DNA of 64,000 nucleotides from Chamaea fasciata (lineage: Eukaryota; Chordata; Aves; Passeriformes; Sylviidae): positions 43,363,621 to 43,427,620 of the forward strand of contig JARCOQ010000005.1 of the NCBI GenBank assembly GCA_029207755.1, given 5' to 3'. This document shows, one piece after another, positions 1-11,685 of this stretch. The notes beneath the pieces were generated by a model. The model did not search any database and was not told where the DNA came from. It worked only from the letters and a program-made list of their open reading frames with translations. Position 1 is the first letter of the stretch; every line of letters begins with the position of its first letter. Position numbers and translations under genes: made by a program.

Positions 1-141
1 TATGAGATCTGGACATTCAGGGAAGCAAATTTCTCTCTGTAAACAAGGACTAATTTGAGACTTTAAGAGAGAGGTCTCATTTAAGATCCATTTAGAGATG
101 GAGAGTAAGACTTTAGTGTTTTGCAGACTGTTTACTGACCT

Positions 142-175
142 TTCACAGGGCCACGAACTTCACAGGGCCACGAAC
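142..175. repeat. 17-bp perfect tandem duplication (two copies)
   Basis: The 17-mer that begins ttcacagggcc and ends acgaac occurs at 142-158 and again, directly abutting, at 159-175. The copies are identical, which suggests a recent replication-slippage duplication. No coding frame is associated. Confidence 0.9.
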
Positions 176-563
176 ATCACTCTGAAGTGATGGTTTGGCA
201 ATGCATTAAATCTGACTTTAGAACTCCTTGCACCAGATCAAAAAATCTGAGTTGAAATATTGTTCTATCATCGTACTTTGACAGTCCAAATACAATAAAA
301 AATGCTAATGTTCTCTCAGGCTTCCTGTGAGACCAAGAGCAACTGTCCCTAACACCATAACTTGAGCATTTTTTTGTGTAAAGAATTTCTTTAAAACCTG
401 AAAGACAAGATAATTTGATGTGCCACCACTCTGCAGAACCTTCAGCTGATCTTTTTTAACCAATCTGTTGAACTTTTCCTGCAGATAATGCAAAACTCAG
501 ATTTAAACCCAAATTTTGCCATGGTTCATTCACAGCTGAGTTCTACATTAAAACTTTCCTCTT

Positions 564-917
564 GTGTCTAGCATTTGTACACATTTCTTTCATGGTACTA
601 TTTGCAAAATAGAGCAGAATAAAGCATTCTGCAATGGATCGGGTTATTTTATTGACCTAAGTGGAACAGTAAAACCTTCTAAAAGTGACAAAGAAGAATG
701 TGTGAAAATGTTAAACCTTGATAGCACTTTGCCGTTTGCACTTCATATCATCAACTTAATGCATATGACTTATGCAGATAGGTTTTCCCAAGGAAATAGC
801 ACCTTTTGCTCAAAGGATTACTTTCTTAAAGATGGTCACCACATTTGTTCTCAAACAGTACAGAGGTTTCTCATTGTCTACTCACTTGCTTATTTTTCTG
901 GTTTTCTGAGATCTTAA
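564..917 (+). other. unrecognised open frame, possible exon
   Basis: A 117-codon open frame with no assignable family. Its first codon is GTG and the first in-frame ATG is about 48 codons in, so it is not a plausible stand-alone gene. It is preceded by a pyrimidine-rich stretch ending in CTAG at about 571, which could be a splice acceptor, and it ends in TAA at 917. The product would contain six cysteines and two N-glycosylation-like sites (NGS, NST), reading loosely like an extracellular segment. No polyadenylation signal follows closely. It may be a terminal exon, a decayed gene fragment or chance; I lean towards chance. Confidence 0.15.
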
Positions 918-2263
918 TGCATATATATGTATAGATTGTGTAGAAATTTGGCCTTCTGTAGTAGACAAGAAGCTTTTGGGTACTGTTATTTTCTTCAATA
1001 GAGAGTTTCCCTTTCAAATTTCAGCATATAGTTAATGCAAAAAGAAGTTAAAAGTACATCTGATCCTTCATCAGCATCCCATCAGAATCAGGCCTAAACC
1101 TCTTCGAGGCTCTGATCTGCTTTCATATCAACTCCCACTAATATTAAAATTAAACCAAATAGCTATTCTGATGATTACTCAGGAGCAAGTAATATTTTAT
1201 TGCATTAGAAATCAAGCCCAGTAAGTAGAGGAGAACTCAGCTAGACAATGACTTTATGCCTAATTTGAATTTTTTAAATGGCTGGTGTTTGATATCTATT
1301 TTTGCAGAAGTACCCTTTCTACATACCGGACAGGTCATAGAGGTGTTTAACTCATTAAGACCTCACAGATTAAAATGAAGTTGATCACCTTATTCCAGGG
1401 TATACTGATTTTCATTTGAGGACTGTCTACTATTCCATTTATTATGACTGACTGGCATTTAATCAGGAAAGATTAAAGAATTCACTGGATTTATTAGACA
1501 CAGGCTTTCATTTCATTGCCTAAACCATGGATAGTTGCACAAACACTAACATGATTCATGGCTGTTGAAATGTAATTCGTACAGATCTTTCATTTACTCT
1601 TACTCAGCAGCACCACTCATGTTCAAGAAGCTGTCATCACATAAATGTTGAGGAGTGAAGGTTTTCCAAAACTGCTGCTCAACCATCCAACTCATGATCA
1701 AAGAGTAAAACCGAGGAGAAAATATCACGGTAAAAGAGGAAAAAAAAATTTCCTCAAATCAAAAACATAAACCACGAATTTCAGGTCAAAGTAAAAGAAC
1801 TGCTTGAGTAATTTCAAAGCATTGTGTTTTGATTCAAACTTTTAACTCAACACAAATTAAGTTATATTTCTTTAAAATGTTATTTCTTATTAAAAAAATG
1901 AACTCACAGTTTTGAGAGATCAAGATATGCTACTCTGAACTTTCTTCAAATCTTTGTTTAGTATTTAGAACTGATAAAAATTGGTCCTTTTCTTAACAAA
2001 TCTTTTGCTTGTTTTATGAAGAAAGTTTTTTTTCCTGTGGGCAAAAATTGAGATTCTTTACTTGTAGGAACACCAGGTTCTGGGGTAAAAAACAGCCCAT
2101 GCATTGTGAATCTAAATGATAAGCAAGTGAACTTCAAGCACCTTCTGTTTAAAACCTCAGTTATTTTCAGACAGAGCAACAGAAGAATTCTGATAGAGAC
2201 AGGAGTTATCTAGAAAACTGTTGGCATACCTCTGTTACTCAAATACACCTGGAACAAAGCTTT

Positions 2264-2278
2264 CCCCCCCCCCCCCCC
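2264..2278. repeat. homopolymer C15
   Basis: An uninterrupted run of 15 C on the plus strand. This is long for such an AT-rich neighbourhood. It is a simple repeat prone to length variation and sequencing error. Confidence 0.9.
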
Positions 2279-5200
2279 ACTTCTCCCTCTTCTGTAGAGT
2301 TTCTTCATCACTGTAATATAAATGATGACACTTTAAATGTCTTGTCATTCTTGACTGAGAGACCCTTTGGCATTACACCTCTGTTATCTTCCCACAGTCA
2401 TTTTGAGGCTGGAATGATGGATAGCCTTTAGTGATGGATGACTTGATGACTCACGATTTTCACTGTTGACATTAAAGAGGAATCACTCTTGGTGGATTTG
2501 CCATTGATCAGATTTTACACATAGACTGGGAGATGAAGCAACATGGAATCTATAACTGGCATTGTAGGAGAGTTGTTAACTGCATTTCACACCCATCCCT
2601 GGCCTGGAGAGTTTCCAGCACTTTTTAAATTGGGCTTGCCTCAATGTGGGTACATGCAAATACAGGTGACCTGCCATCTCAGGATTTGCTCATCATGAGT
2701 CAAAATTATATGATCTATGAGTTCACAGAGAATGCAGTTTATAACATAAATGTCCACTGAAACCTAAACCGGTCACATGAGAAAATACCATAGAATTTTT
2801 TTTCTTCCACAATAATGATGAATCATGCTAAGTTTAATTCTCACGATTATGGAAGACTTTCAGTATATACTAAATAAATATACTTTTTTTGCCACCATAT
2901 CTCAAAAATACAGGCAAGTGTAATTTGACACGGATTAATTCCTATTTCAATAACCATGAAATGACTTGTTGATAGAAATGAAAAATATCACATCTATGAG
3001 TGAAAGCAAAAGTAACATTTAGTAAGGACATTTCTAATTTTCCAGTATTGAACTTTGAGCCAAGAGATTATCCATCTCCCTGAAACAGTTTACTGTACAC
3101 ATGACAGAAGTAATACATCTCCCATTCTAACCAGAGTCTCAAAAACTTGGGAGTATTAGTGTATTTATAGAACTAATTGACAGGAGATGAATCGCTACCA
3201 TTAAGAACATGACTGACTAAGACTGACTGTCTGACAAAAATCATTCTCATTCTTCCTTTTCAATCTAAAACTTATTCTTTTCTCTTGAGTGGAGCTGAAT
3301 TCACCCTATTTGACTGAATATTAAATAAGTGACATAAATTAAGATGCATATAATCTTTAGGGCTAATGTTAATGCAAAGTGAATAATGAAAGTGTATATC
3401 CTTTATAGTCAAGACAGAAGAACTCTGTCAGTTTTAGACTTTCACAGAAAAAAAGCTTTAAATACAAGAAAAAGGCATCAGATATATTAGGGTGTTCTGA
3501 ATATGAAATTTACCAACTTTAGTGTACTTGTAGTTATGTGCTTTATACATGTCTGAAATATATAAAACACTTTCAATGCATACATACAGAGAAAGCATCT
3601 GACACAACCAACTTACAGATGAGAATTTACCTTGTGAAAGTAATTTCTTCTTTCAGAAGGCAAAAGTAACTTATTTAGTACTCTTTTAATGAAGAGTAAC
3701 ATAAAAAGATGATTATGAACAGTGATGCACCTTGATTTAAAAAAAGAATAAAAAACATTCCACAGTCAATTACTATCCAAAAATTAGCTTCTGAACATTC
3801 AGAAACAACACATAAGTTGCCTACACTAAGTCTCTAGATTTTCCTCAAGGCACGTTGGATGTCACAAAACTAATGAAAATGTTAATACAATTTAGAGCTG
3901 CAGTACTTTCTGACTGCTATTGATTATTAATGATCTCACTGTACTTTCACAGTTAATGAAATTCGTGGTTTTGAGTCAAACTTTATGCTGTCAACTCCAT
4001 TTCATTCATCCTATTTTTCAGTGCGTGCTAACTATGATATTCTTTATATTTTTGTTTGGGGATTTTTCCCCCTTTAACCACATTGTATATAGTCTAAACA
4101 GTCTAAGGTATGCCTCCTTTTATTCCAGAAGTAGAGACTTATTGGTAATGCATAAAGTTGTCGCCTCAGTACTTGTTTAGTGCATACCACAGCCCTGCAG
4201 GTTCCTCCTTAGAACTGTAAATACAGTTGTTTAAATCAGTCAAATCTGGTTTTGTGTTGACTTTAATCTACTTTACTCTAGTTCCTTCCTAAATAGATTA
4301 TGTAAATAAATTGAGGAAGACGCAGCAGACTTTGACGGTAGTACAAAAGCCTCAGGTTCAGAATGAGAACTGAAGTATCCCTGGGTGGCCTTTCAGCTCC
4401 TTGAGGTGTATTTCAGTCATGCCTCAAAACAGCTGCAGGACTAGACAACATTGATGTAAAACTTGCAAGTACAAAGTATGCTTATAAAACGTTTACAGAC
4501 TTTCCAGATCCCATTCTTGTGAAAATATCCACAATACAGGCAACGTTGTCTCTCCTTCTGCATAGCACAGCTCAGCAGAGGCAGCAGATTTTGGTACGGT
4601 ATTCTTGGTGATCAGTGATTTCTCTGGCTGTTTTCCATAGACCCTGCTCTGCAGAAGTCCTTCCCATTGGCCAGAGGAAGCTTAGAGCAGATTTAATCTC
4701 TTATTCTCCTTTTAACTTCTGCCAGAATGGATACCATCATTTTACCCTAGACTTACTGCAGCTCACTCATGATCTTTCTACCCAAGTAGCACATCCCAAA
4801 TAGCAAAATAGTGTTCCCTAACCCTGAAACTGAATGGTGGAACACAGCTCAATTAAGGCAGGTTAGACTTCCTTCTTCCAGCAAATAGATTGTCTTCATC
4901 CATACCCTTTGGTTGCTTTCACATTGTCTCTCTGATCATGCCCCTAAACTGGGAATATGATATTTGACTCAAGCCTGCAAATATTTAAAAGCTGAAGTTC
5001 ATCATAAAGTAATGCTTGCTCCTGAGCTCAGTGAGTTTCTTTGTGAAGATACAGCCAGTAATTGCCCAACCACCAAATTCAATTTTCTAGTAGAAAGAGA
5101 AATAAAACCAACTGAGTTCCACTTCCAAACACCCATGAAATTATTAGCCTCTGTAGTGATTGCTTTTTGAGAATCATTGTTTTGGAATTCAGGAGGAACT

Positions 5201-7637
5201 GCAGGATTTTTATTACTGATATATTGAATAAAGCAGAAACACACAAAACCAAAGAATCCCTCATTCTATTGGTACACAGATATCTAACCAGGAGGAAACT
5301 GCACATGAAATAATTCCAGTTAGCACGTTAAAGTGAGAGAGATAGCAAAGATCTGCAAATATTTACTCGTTTAATAATCCAAATATCATCAACATTGGTA
5401 AAATTGGTTGATTTAAAAGACAGCTCCCACTGAAGAAAATTACTTTCTAAAATATTTTGCCACATCTGTTTCTAATATAATAAACCTGATTTGTTTTATA
5501 AAGAAAATGCTCTAAGTGTATAGGTCTCTGATGAATAAGGTCCATACTAATGGGGCTCCTAGTATAACATTATTTTGGTGGCGTCAAATATATCAATTAT
5601 TCCATGAGAACACAATAAACTTTCACTATTGTACTAATGTTTGTAAATATATGCTGTTTGGTCATCAGTTGCTAATTAATGTATAGGAAAGCCAAGATGT
5701 TTGTTTTGACTAACACTATAGTAAGTAATATATTTTTATTCTGGGGTGAATATTTAGTAATAAAGTTACCTTTTATTGTTTGCTCAAGGTCTCTTTCATC
5801 CTACAGCATGAAATATTTTGGTTCTGAACCGATAGCTCTAACACATAACTAAGGTTAGCTATGATAGTTCAAACTTGTATTACAAGGAGAAGGACAATGA
5901 ATTTTCAAGGCACCTGTACAGCCAGCCTTAGTGCAATGAAAGCTTACATGAAGTCTTTCAGGAATCCTCACTAAAGTAGATTGATCGATAATGCATAAAA
6001 ATGTATTAGACTTTCCAGTGCAGACAATTAGTGATCTTTATGGCTGCGTAATTTCTACTCTAGGTCACAATAAAATTGTTTTGACATTTACTTTCAGCTT
6101 GTGAGAAGAAGAAAAGTACTTGTCTGTCATTCTCCTGCCCATCTGAATATCACAGCCTTCAGGGCCTTCATGAAGGCAACTCAATGTCCCTACTAGCTAA
6201 ATTTACCTGCAATATGACATTATGGATCCTGAATTAAATCTCTTCATGAAAACTTACTTGAAGCTTCTAGTTCTGTGCTTCTGGAGATGTGTGTATATGT
6301 GATACAAATATCTCCATAAATAGCGTAGGTTTTCTTCCATCATTCTCAATATTTTAATATTGAGTGAAGGACATGGTTAGAGAAAAGAATTTTCAAAGGA
6401 AAAAGAAAACCCCACAAAATCTTTACAAGAGTTTAGAATATAGCCTGCCACTTCACTTCATATGTCCTTACAAAAACAAGGAGACAGGATAAGTTTTGGG
6501 AAATCAAATGGAGTCATTGGTCTTGTATTATGATTTTGTCAAGATAGATAAAATTAGCCACTTCACTGTGTCATTCTGTAATTTGGGTTCATCTCCTGTC
6601 TTGTCTGTGTAGATTTCCCTGTCAGTCAAATGGAATTCCCCAGCTACCGTCCTTTTCTAAGTAGAATAATGCAAGACATATTGCACTTCATTCTACCATA
6701 TTAAGAATGTTTACATCTTTTGAACTAGCTCACTTATCTGTATTTTTCATTGCTCTTCAAAAGGCATACATGATTGGATTTTGTCTCCCGTCTCCTGCAG
6801 TCTTGAGCATAAGTTGGCACTCCTGCAAAATGAATAATGTGTGAGAAACAAACATCCTCCAAATGTCATACATTCAATTATTTCAGCATTACGTGGTATT
6901 ATCTAGCAGATGCAGTTTCCACGCTGGAAACTGATTTTATCTCAATTTTCCACAACATTATTTGTTTAAAGAGTCTTCTGTGGTGTTCATTGTTCAAGTG
7001 CTAAACATTCCTAAGTTCTATTAGGAAAGTTTGATTAGGTCTAGATCTTATTTTCACTTCAACTAAAGGATATGTTGCTTGTATTTTAGTGAATTACAGG
7101 TTATGCAACTTCTCTGATTTGCAGATCTTTTTCAAGGCTTTTGGTAAGTAAAATATTCTCTATAGTACACAAGAAGCACATATTGAGGTTAAATATACTT
7201 GATCTCATACTTCCACAAGTGCATTATTGCCTTTTACGTGGCTTCAGTAAAACTGAATATTTATTAACTTATTAGAAATTAAATTATTAATTAGATGAAA
7301 AAGTGTTTAGATAAATATTTCAATATAATACTAAGACTGCTTCACAAATTTTCCAATTTATCTTAATCATTGAAACATGAAATTAATCAAGATTTGCATA
7401 TAGTAGATTTCACCTTATCAACTTGAAAGAAATTTATCACGAGCACAATCACCTTTATTTGTGGGGTTGTAGGCTTGAATTGACTTCAATGCTTATGAAG
7501 GCATAATGTCTGAATTATCATGCCCAAGAAACAAAAGTGTAAAAAAAAAGCAAAATAATTTCTCTCAATATAGCACAAGATTTTTCCTTTAGTAGATTAA
7601 CATTAGTATTGAACAAGGAACTAGATATATGTTTTAA

Positions 7638-8177
7638 TGGTTGTATTGGGTTGGCCTTGTCTGCATGCCAGGTGGCCATCAAGCTTCTCTATCAGTCTCT
7701 TCCTTGTCAAGATGGGGAGAGGGAGAAGATGGAAAAAACCCTTGGGGGTCAAGGAAGAGGGCAGTTTAATAAAACAAAAGCAAAGGCCAGACAGAGAAGC
7801 AAAGGAACACAAAATATTTATTCTCTACTTTCCCTCAACAGGTGATGTCAAGCTGCTTCCTGAGAAACAGAGCTCCAGTATGTGTCACTCCAGAAAACAA
7901 ATGTCCTAATAACTAATGACATTCCCCATCCCACTGCCTCTCCCATTTCCCTTAGCTTTCATTGCTGAGCAGATGCCCTAAAGCGTGAAATATCCCGTTC
8001 TTCAGCTTGGGTCTGCTGTCCTGGCTGCATCCCCTCCCAAGAACTGGCCCACCCTCAGCCTTCAGGTGAGGGGAGAATGTTGGAGAGACAGCCTTGGTGC
8101 TGTGCCAGCACTGCTCAGCAGTTGCCAAACATTAGTATGTTATCAACACCTTTCCAACAGCAACAAGCCAAAGCTGT
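7638..8177 (-). mobile_element. solo or truncated endogenous retrovirus LTR (avian ERVL-like)
   Basis: This block is clearly richer in GC than its flanks and resembles the LTRs of avian class III endogenous retroviruses. Read on the minus strand it contains the GTATGTTATCAACACC-type segment typical of these LTRs (plus strand about 8137-8152). It then has the conserved GGGAGGGGATGCAGCC-like stretch, candidate polyadenylation signals AATAAA (plus 7817-7822) and ATTAAA (plus 7765-7770), a C/T-rich U5, and an end ...ACCA whose complement is the TGG at 7638. The 5' side (near 8177 on the plus strand) has no clear TG terminus, so this end looks truncated. No retroviral gene flanks it. Family assignment is from memory of songbird repeats. 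Confidence 0.65.
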
Positions 8178-10105
8178 GAATGAAAATGAAATTGAGTGAA
8201 AGTTGAAGATTGGACATATGTTAACTGATTTACAGAATTGAAACTCCAGATTTGTGAACAAAAAATTAAGTCTGTTACAGGAAAATCAACCACATTCATT
8301 GTTACAATGAAGAATATCTGTACTTACTCATTTCATTATTTAGTTGCACATTTAGGTGGCTGGGCCAGTATATATGTGGCCTTAATTAATGTAATTACAT
8401 AAACTAAAGTAAAAAGGTGCATTAATACTTCATGGATTAGCAAACTAAATAAAATTTTTAACCTCACTAGTGAAGTTTCCCAACAAGTGCAGGAAAAATA
8501 AGTAATTAAGGTACAGTATTGTCCTAGACCCAGTCAAGTGCTCTTATCACTGGGCTACAGAGCTGGATCTCATCTAGTTCAATTTTTTTCCAAAAATACT
8601 GAATTTTTCTGAGTTAATAAGCAGAAATGGATGTTTCAGTAAAAGTATTGCCGGATGTCTCAAACTAAAGTCTCTTTTGAACTGACCCTCTCTTTTGATC
8701 CTGTGCCTATGTAGTTAGTGCACACTTCCCAAATGGGTGAATCCAAGACTTTAATTTCTACATTTAGGGAAGTGTATGGATTCAGGTTTAATACTTTGAT
8801 ATGACAATACTGTAGTGCTACTACATAACACTAGTTAGCTAAATGTTACTATCTACCTCCTTCTTGCAGCCAGGTCTTTGAATGAAAGACTGAGATTGTC
8901 CATTTATGTTCAGAAATGAGGCGGGTGAGATGTATTTTAAACCATCTACTAAATCAGGCCTTGCTGCTAATATGAAAATTGTTTTGTTGCAAATCTGCAC
9001 ATAATTGATCTGCAATAGAATTTATGTGGGAAATAGGTCAACAGTCTCTCAAAATGGATAATTTGTTTAGATTTAGGCTTCTATATTTCTGTATCTAGAA
9101 AATATCATGATCCAAAAACGATGTTGATGCCAGCAGTGCACAAAGGTCTCAAGTATCTAGCAGCCTTCTAAAGGGCTTTTCAGGATCACACTTGATTCTT
9201 CTGTTGCATAAAATATTTTTTTTGTATTTACTGCAGATTCTTTGAATCTATGCTTTCTCTATGTTATGTTGAATTTGAGGTAAAGTTTCCCACCTTCAAA
9301 GAGCTGAACTGAGATTGAGTGTGCTGCTATGATGCTTCACAGAAAATATTTTCTTTTGCCTGTTAAATCAGACCAATGACAAAACAGGTTTACCTCCAAG
9401 AGTTTTAATACAAATATCTTTTTACATTGGCCAAAAATTTGGTTACATTTTGGTTTGCAACGAAAACATGAAATATTCCATAAGAGGAAGACTTAAAAAA
9501 AATTATTTCTACCTTTTAAAAATATTTTTATAAATCATCAGAATAAAGTAATTAATCTGGATTAATACAGCCACAAATACTAATGAGAATGGAGGTAAAC
9601 CATCATCATACCATATGAAGTAGAGATTAATTCTGGTAGGAAATATTTTGTAACATATTAAAATCATGGAAGTGATTGGTGTATGTTTTAAGTATTTGTG
9701 ATTAAGCAGAAGCTTAAGACTTTAGTAATGCTTCTTAATCTTCCTGGGCACGATTTCCCTGTTACTGCACTCATAAGCAACACAATAGAGATGTTGAATA
9801 TACTTGGTAGAGCCAAAACCTCAAGTATTAATAAGTGAAGTGCAGTGGTCAAAGGCAGTCAAACCATGCATTCTAAACAGGTAATATATGAATGTATAGG
9901 CAAGGTATGTCCTTTGTATTATTAAAAGTAAGCTACTGTTATGTCCTGTGTACTTGAAGGCTATCATTACTATTCACAGATTTTATTTTCTGGTTAATAA
10001 TATAATATTCACAAAACATGAATTATGTAGGTATCTTTAGTAGAGTTTTAATTTGTTATTATTATTAATTCATTAGAAATTTCTAACATCTCATTATGGT
10101 TTTTT

Positions 10106-10155
10106 ATTAAATTTTTAAAAATTAAATTTTTAAAAATTTTAAATTTTAAAATTGA
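10106..10155. repeat. AT-only tandem and palindromic block
   Basis: A 15-mer of only A and T (attaaatttttaaaa) is repeated exactly twice at 10106-10120 and 10121-10135, followed by further A4/T4 alternations to about 10155. The block has very low duplex stability and several short self-complementary stretches. No promoter or coding association is visible. Confidence 0.8.
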
Positions 10156-10642
10156 AATTCGAATTTTTTTTTGTATGCTGTAGGATTTATTCATTTTTAA
10201 TAATTAATTAATGAAATTATATACATTTTCCTTGTATTTTATTTCCTTGTATTTTACTTTATACTTATTCTATCTGGTAAAACAAGTCTAGTCTTCAAAA
10301 TGTGTCCTTTGACTAGTTAAATAGCTCAGCCCTAACCCACAGCTAGTAACTGTGTTCATAACCTATTATCCAGTTGACAGGGTTGATGACAATTAATTGA
10401 TGCAGGAGTACTGTAAAGTATGTGGGTGGAACTGGAGGCCAGATTTGGTTCTAGGCACTGCTGTTAAAGATAGTAAAATGGCCCTCCTCTAACTTCTTGG
10501 CTTGCCTATACGATATTGTACACATGAAGAATAAACGCTATTGATAAAGCAAAACCAGTCAAAAGAGTGAAAGCTACTCCTGTAAGAGACAGCCTTTCAT
10601 GAAATGAAGAAATGTGAGTATCTAGAATTGCGTGTCCCCCAC

Positions 10643-10657
10643 TTTTTTTTTTTTTTT
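10643..10657. repeat. homopolymer T15
   Basis: An uninterrupted T15 run follows a CCCCCAC string. It could be the complement of a retrocopy poly(A) tail on the minus strand, but no matching source sequence is recognised downstream, so it is listed as a simple repeat only. Confidence 0.85.
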
Positions 10658-11628
10658 AGCTTCATAACTTTTGGGTTTTTTATTTACATCCCATTTTTGT
10701 AGTGTGTGAAGGGCCCATCTAAAGAACAATAAAATCCATGCCAGGCTACTCCGCTAGAAAGATTTGAGCTAACTCAGCTGTGGGATTTGGCACTGTGGAG
10801 GACTGAGAAGGAGGGAAAGGATCTAAAATAACTGAAAATATTAGGAGATATGAATAAAACCTCAAGAATTATATATTCAGGGTACTGGGGAAGTGGTAAT
10901 CTTTACACCCCAATAGAACTCTTCAGGAATAAATTAGAGACACTACTTGTAATAGTTAAAGGAGAATAGCAGAAGACATTAATATTGCGCTTGTCTTAAT
11001 GGCCACCATGAAAACTTGATAGGTTCCATTCCCTGATGACCAGGGACCATTATTTTCAATGTTCTGTGCAGGATAAAAACTTTAAAACCTTAACCCACTA
11101 AAGCTGTATTAGCATTAATTATAGGAAAGTCATTGCAGTCATTTCAAAAATGTTCCAAGGGTTTAGATTAATAACCATTTCATTGCTCACTACCTTTTTA
11201 AAGTAGGATTTAACATATTGGTGCATTTCAGCACCAAGTGAGGTTGAAACTTTGCCATCATTAGTCTTTGAATGTCTGTTCTTGTTGAGGCTTATCTAAG
11301 CATGAATGGGTTTTCTTGGTTTTACATCATGAGTTTTCATCTCCTAAACCTATTTGTGGCCTTCCACAAATAGCAAAATCATTTGAGTTTGTAAATGCAG
11401 AACTGTTGTACCAGCAGTCCACAGCAGTACATGACACTGCATGTGCAGCCTCAGGCAAGATAAAAAGAGTGGGGAACTATCACTTTTCCTGGTCAGCTGT
11501 TTGTCCTCTTACTAATGCACCATAATATGTGTTTTGCATAAATTTCTTTAAAGGGGGATTCCTGACTCATATTCATTGTGCTTTCCACCAAGAAAACTTT
11601 ATTGATGATAGGATGATAGTATTTGGAG

Positions 11629-11635
<7 letters not shown>

Positions 11636-11674
<39 letters not shown>

Positions 11675-11685
11675 AAAAAAAAAAA
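11636..11685 (+). repeat. A-tract: A37-GG-A11
   Basis: A run of 37 A, two G, then 11 A. A run this long is typical of an oligo(dA) tail left by retrotransposition or of an expanded mononucleotide repeat. The 300 bases upstream contain no recognised coding remnant and no AATAAA within the expected 30 bases, and I could not find a flanking target-site duplication, so a retrocopy origin is only possible. Confidence 0.85.

Larger units (their letters stand above)
1..7637. other. unique AT-rich non-coding sequence
   Basis: No recognisable gene or long interspersed repeat is visible here. The open frames are short, and most have no ATG near the 5' end. Small structures include a perfect 17-bp tandem pair at 142-175, a C15 run at 2264-2278 and an 8-bp-arm inverted repeat at 6345-6364. 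Two open frames near the left end (305-493 minus and 564-917 plus) look slightly more protein-like than the rest and are discussed as leads. The block may be intergenic or intronic. Confidence 0.6.
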
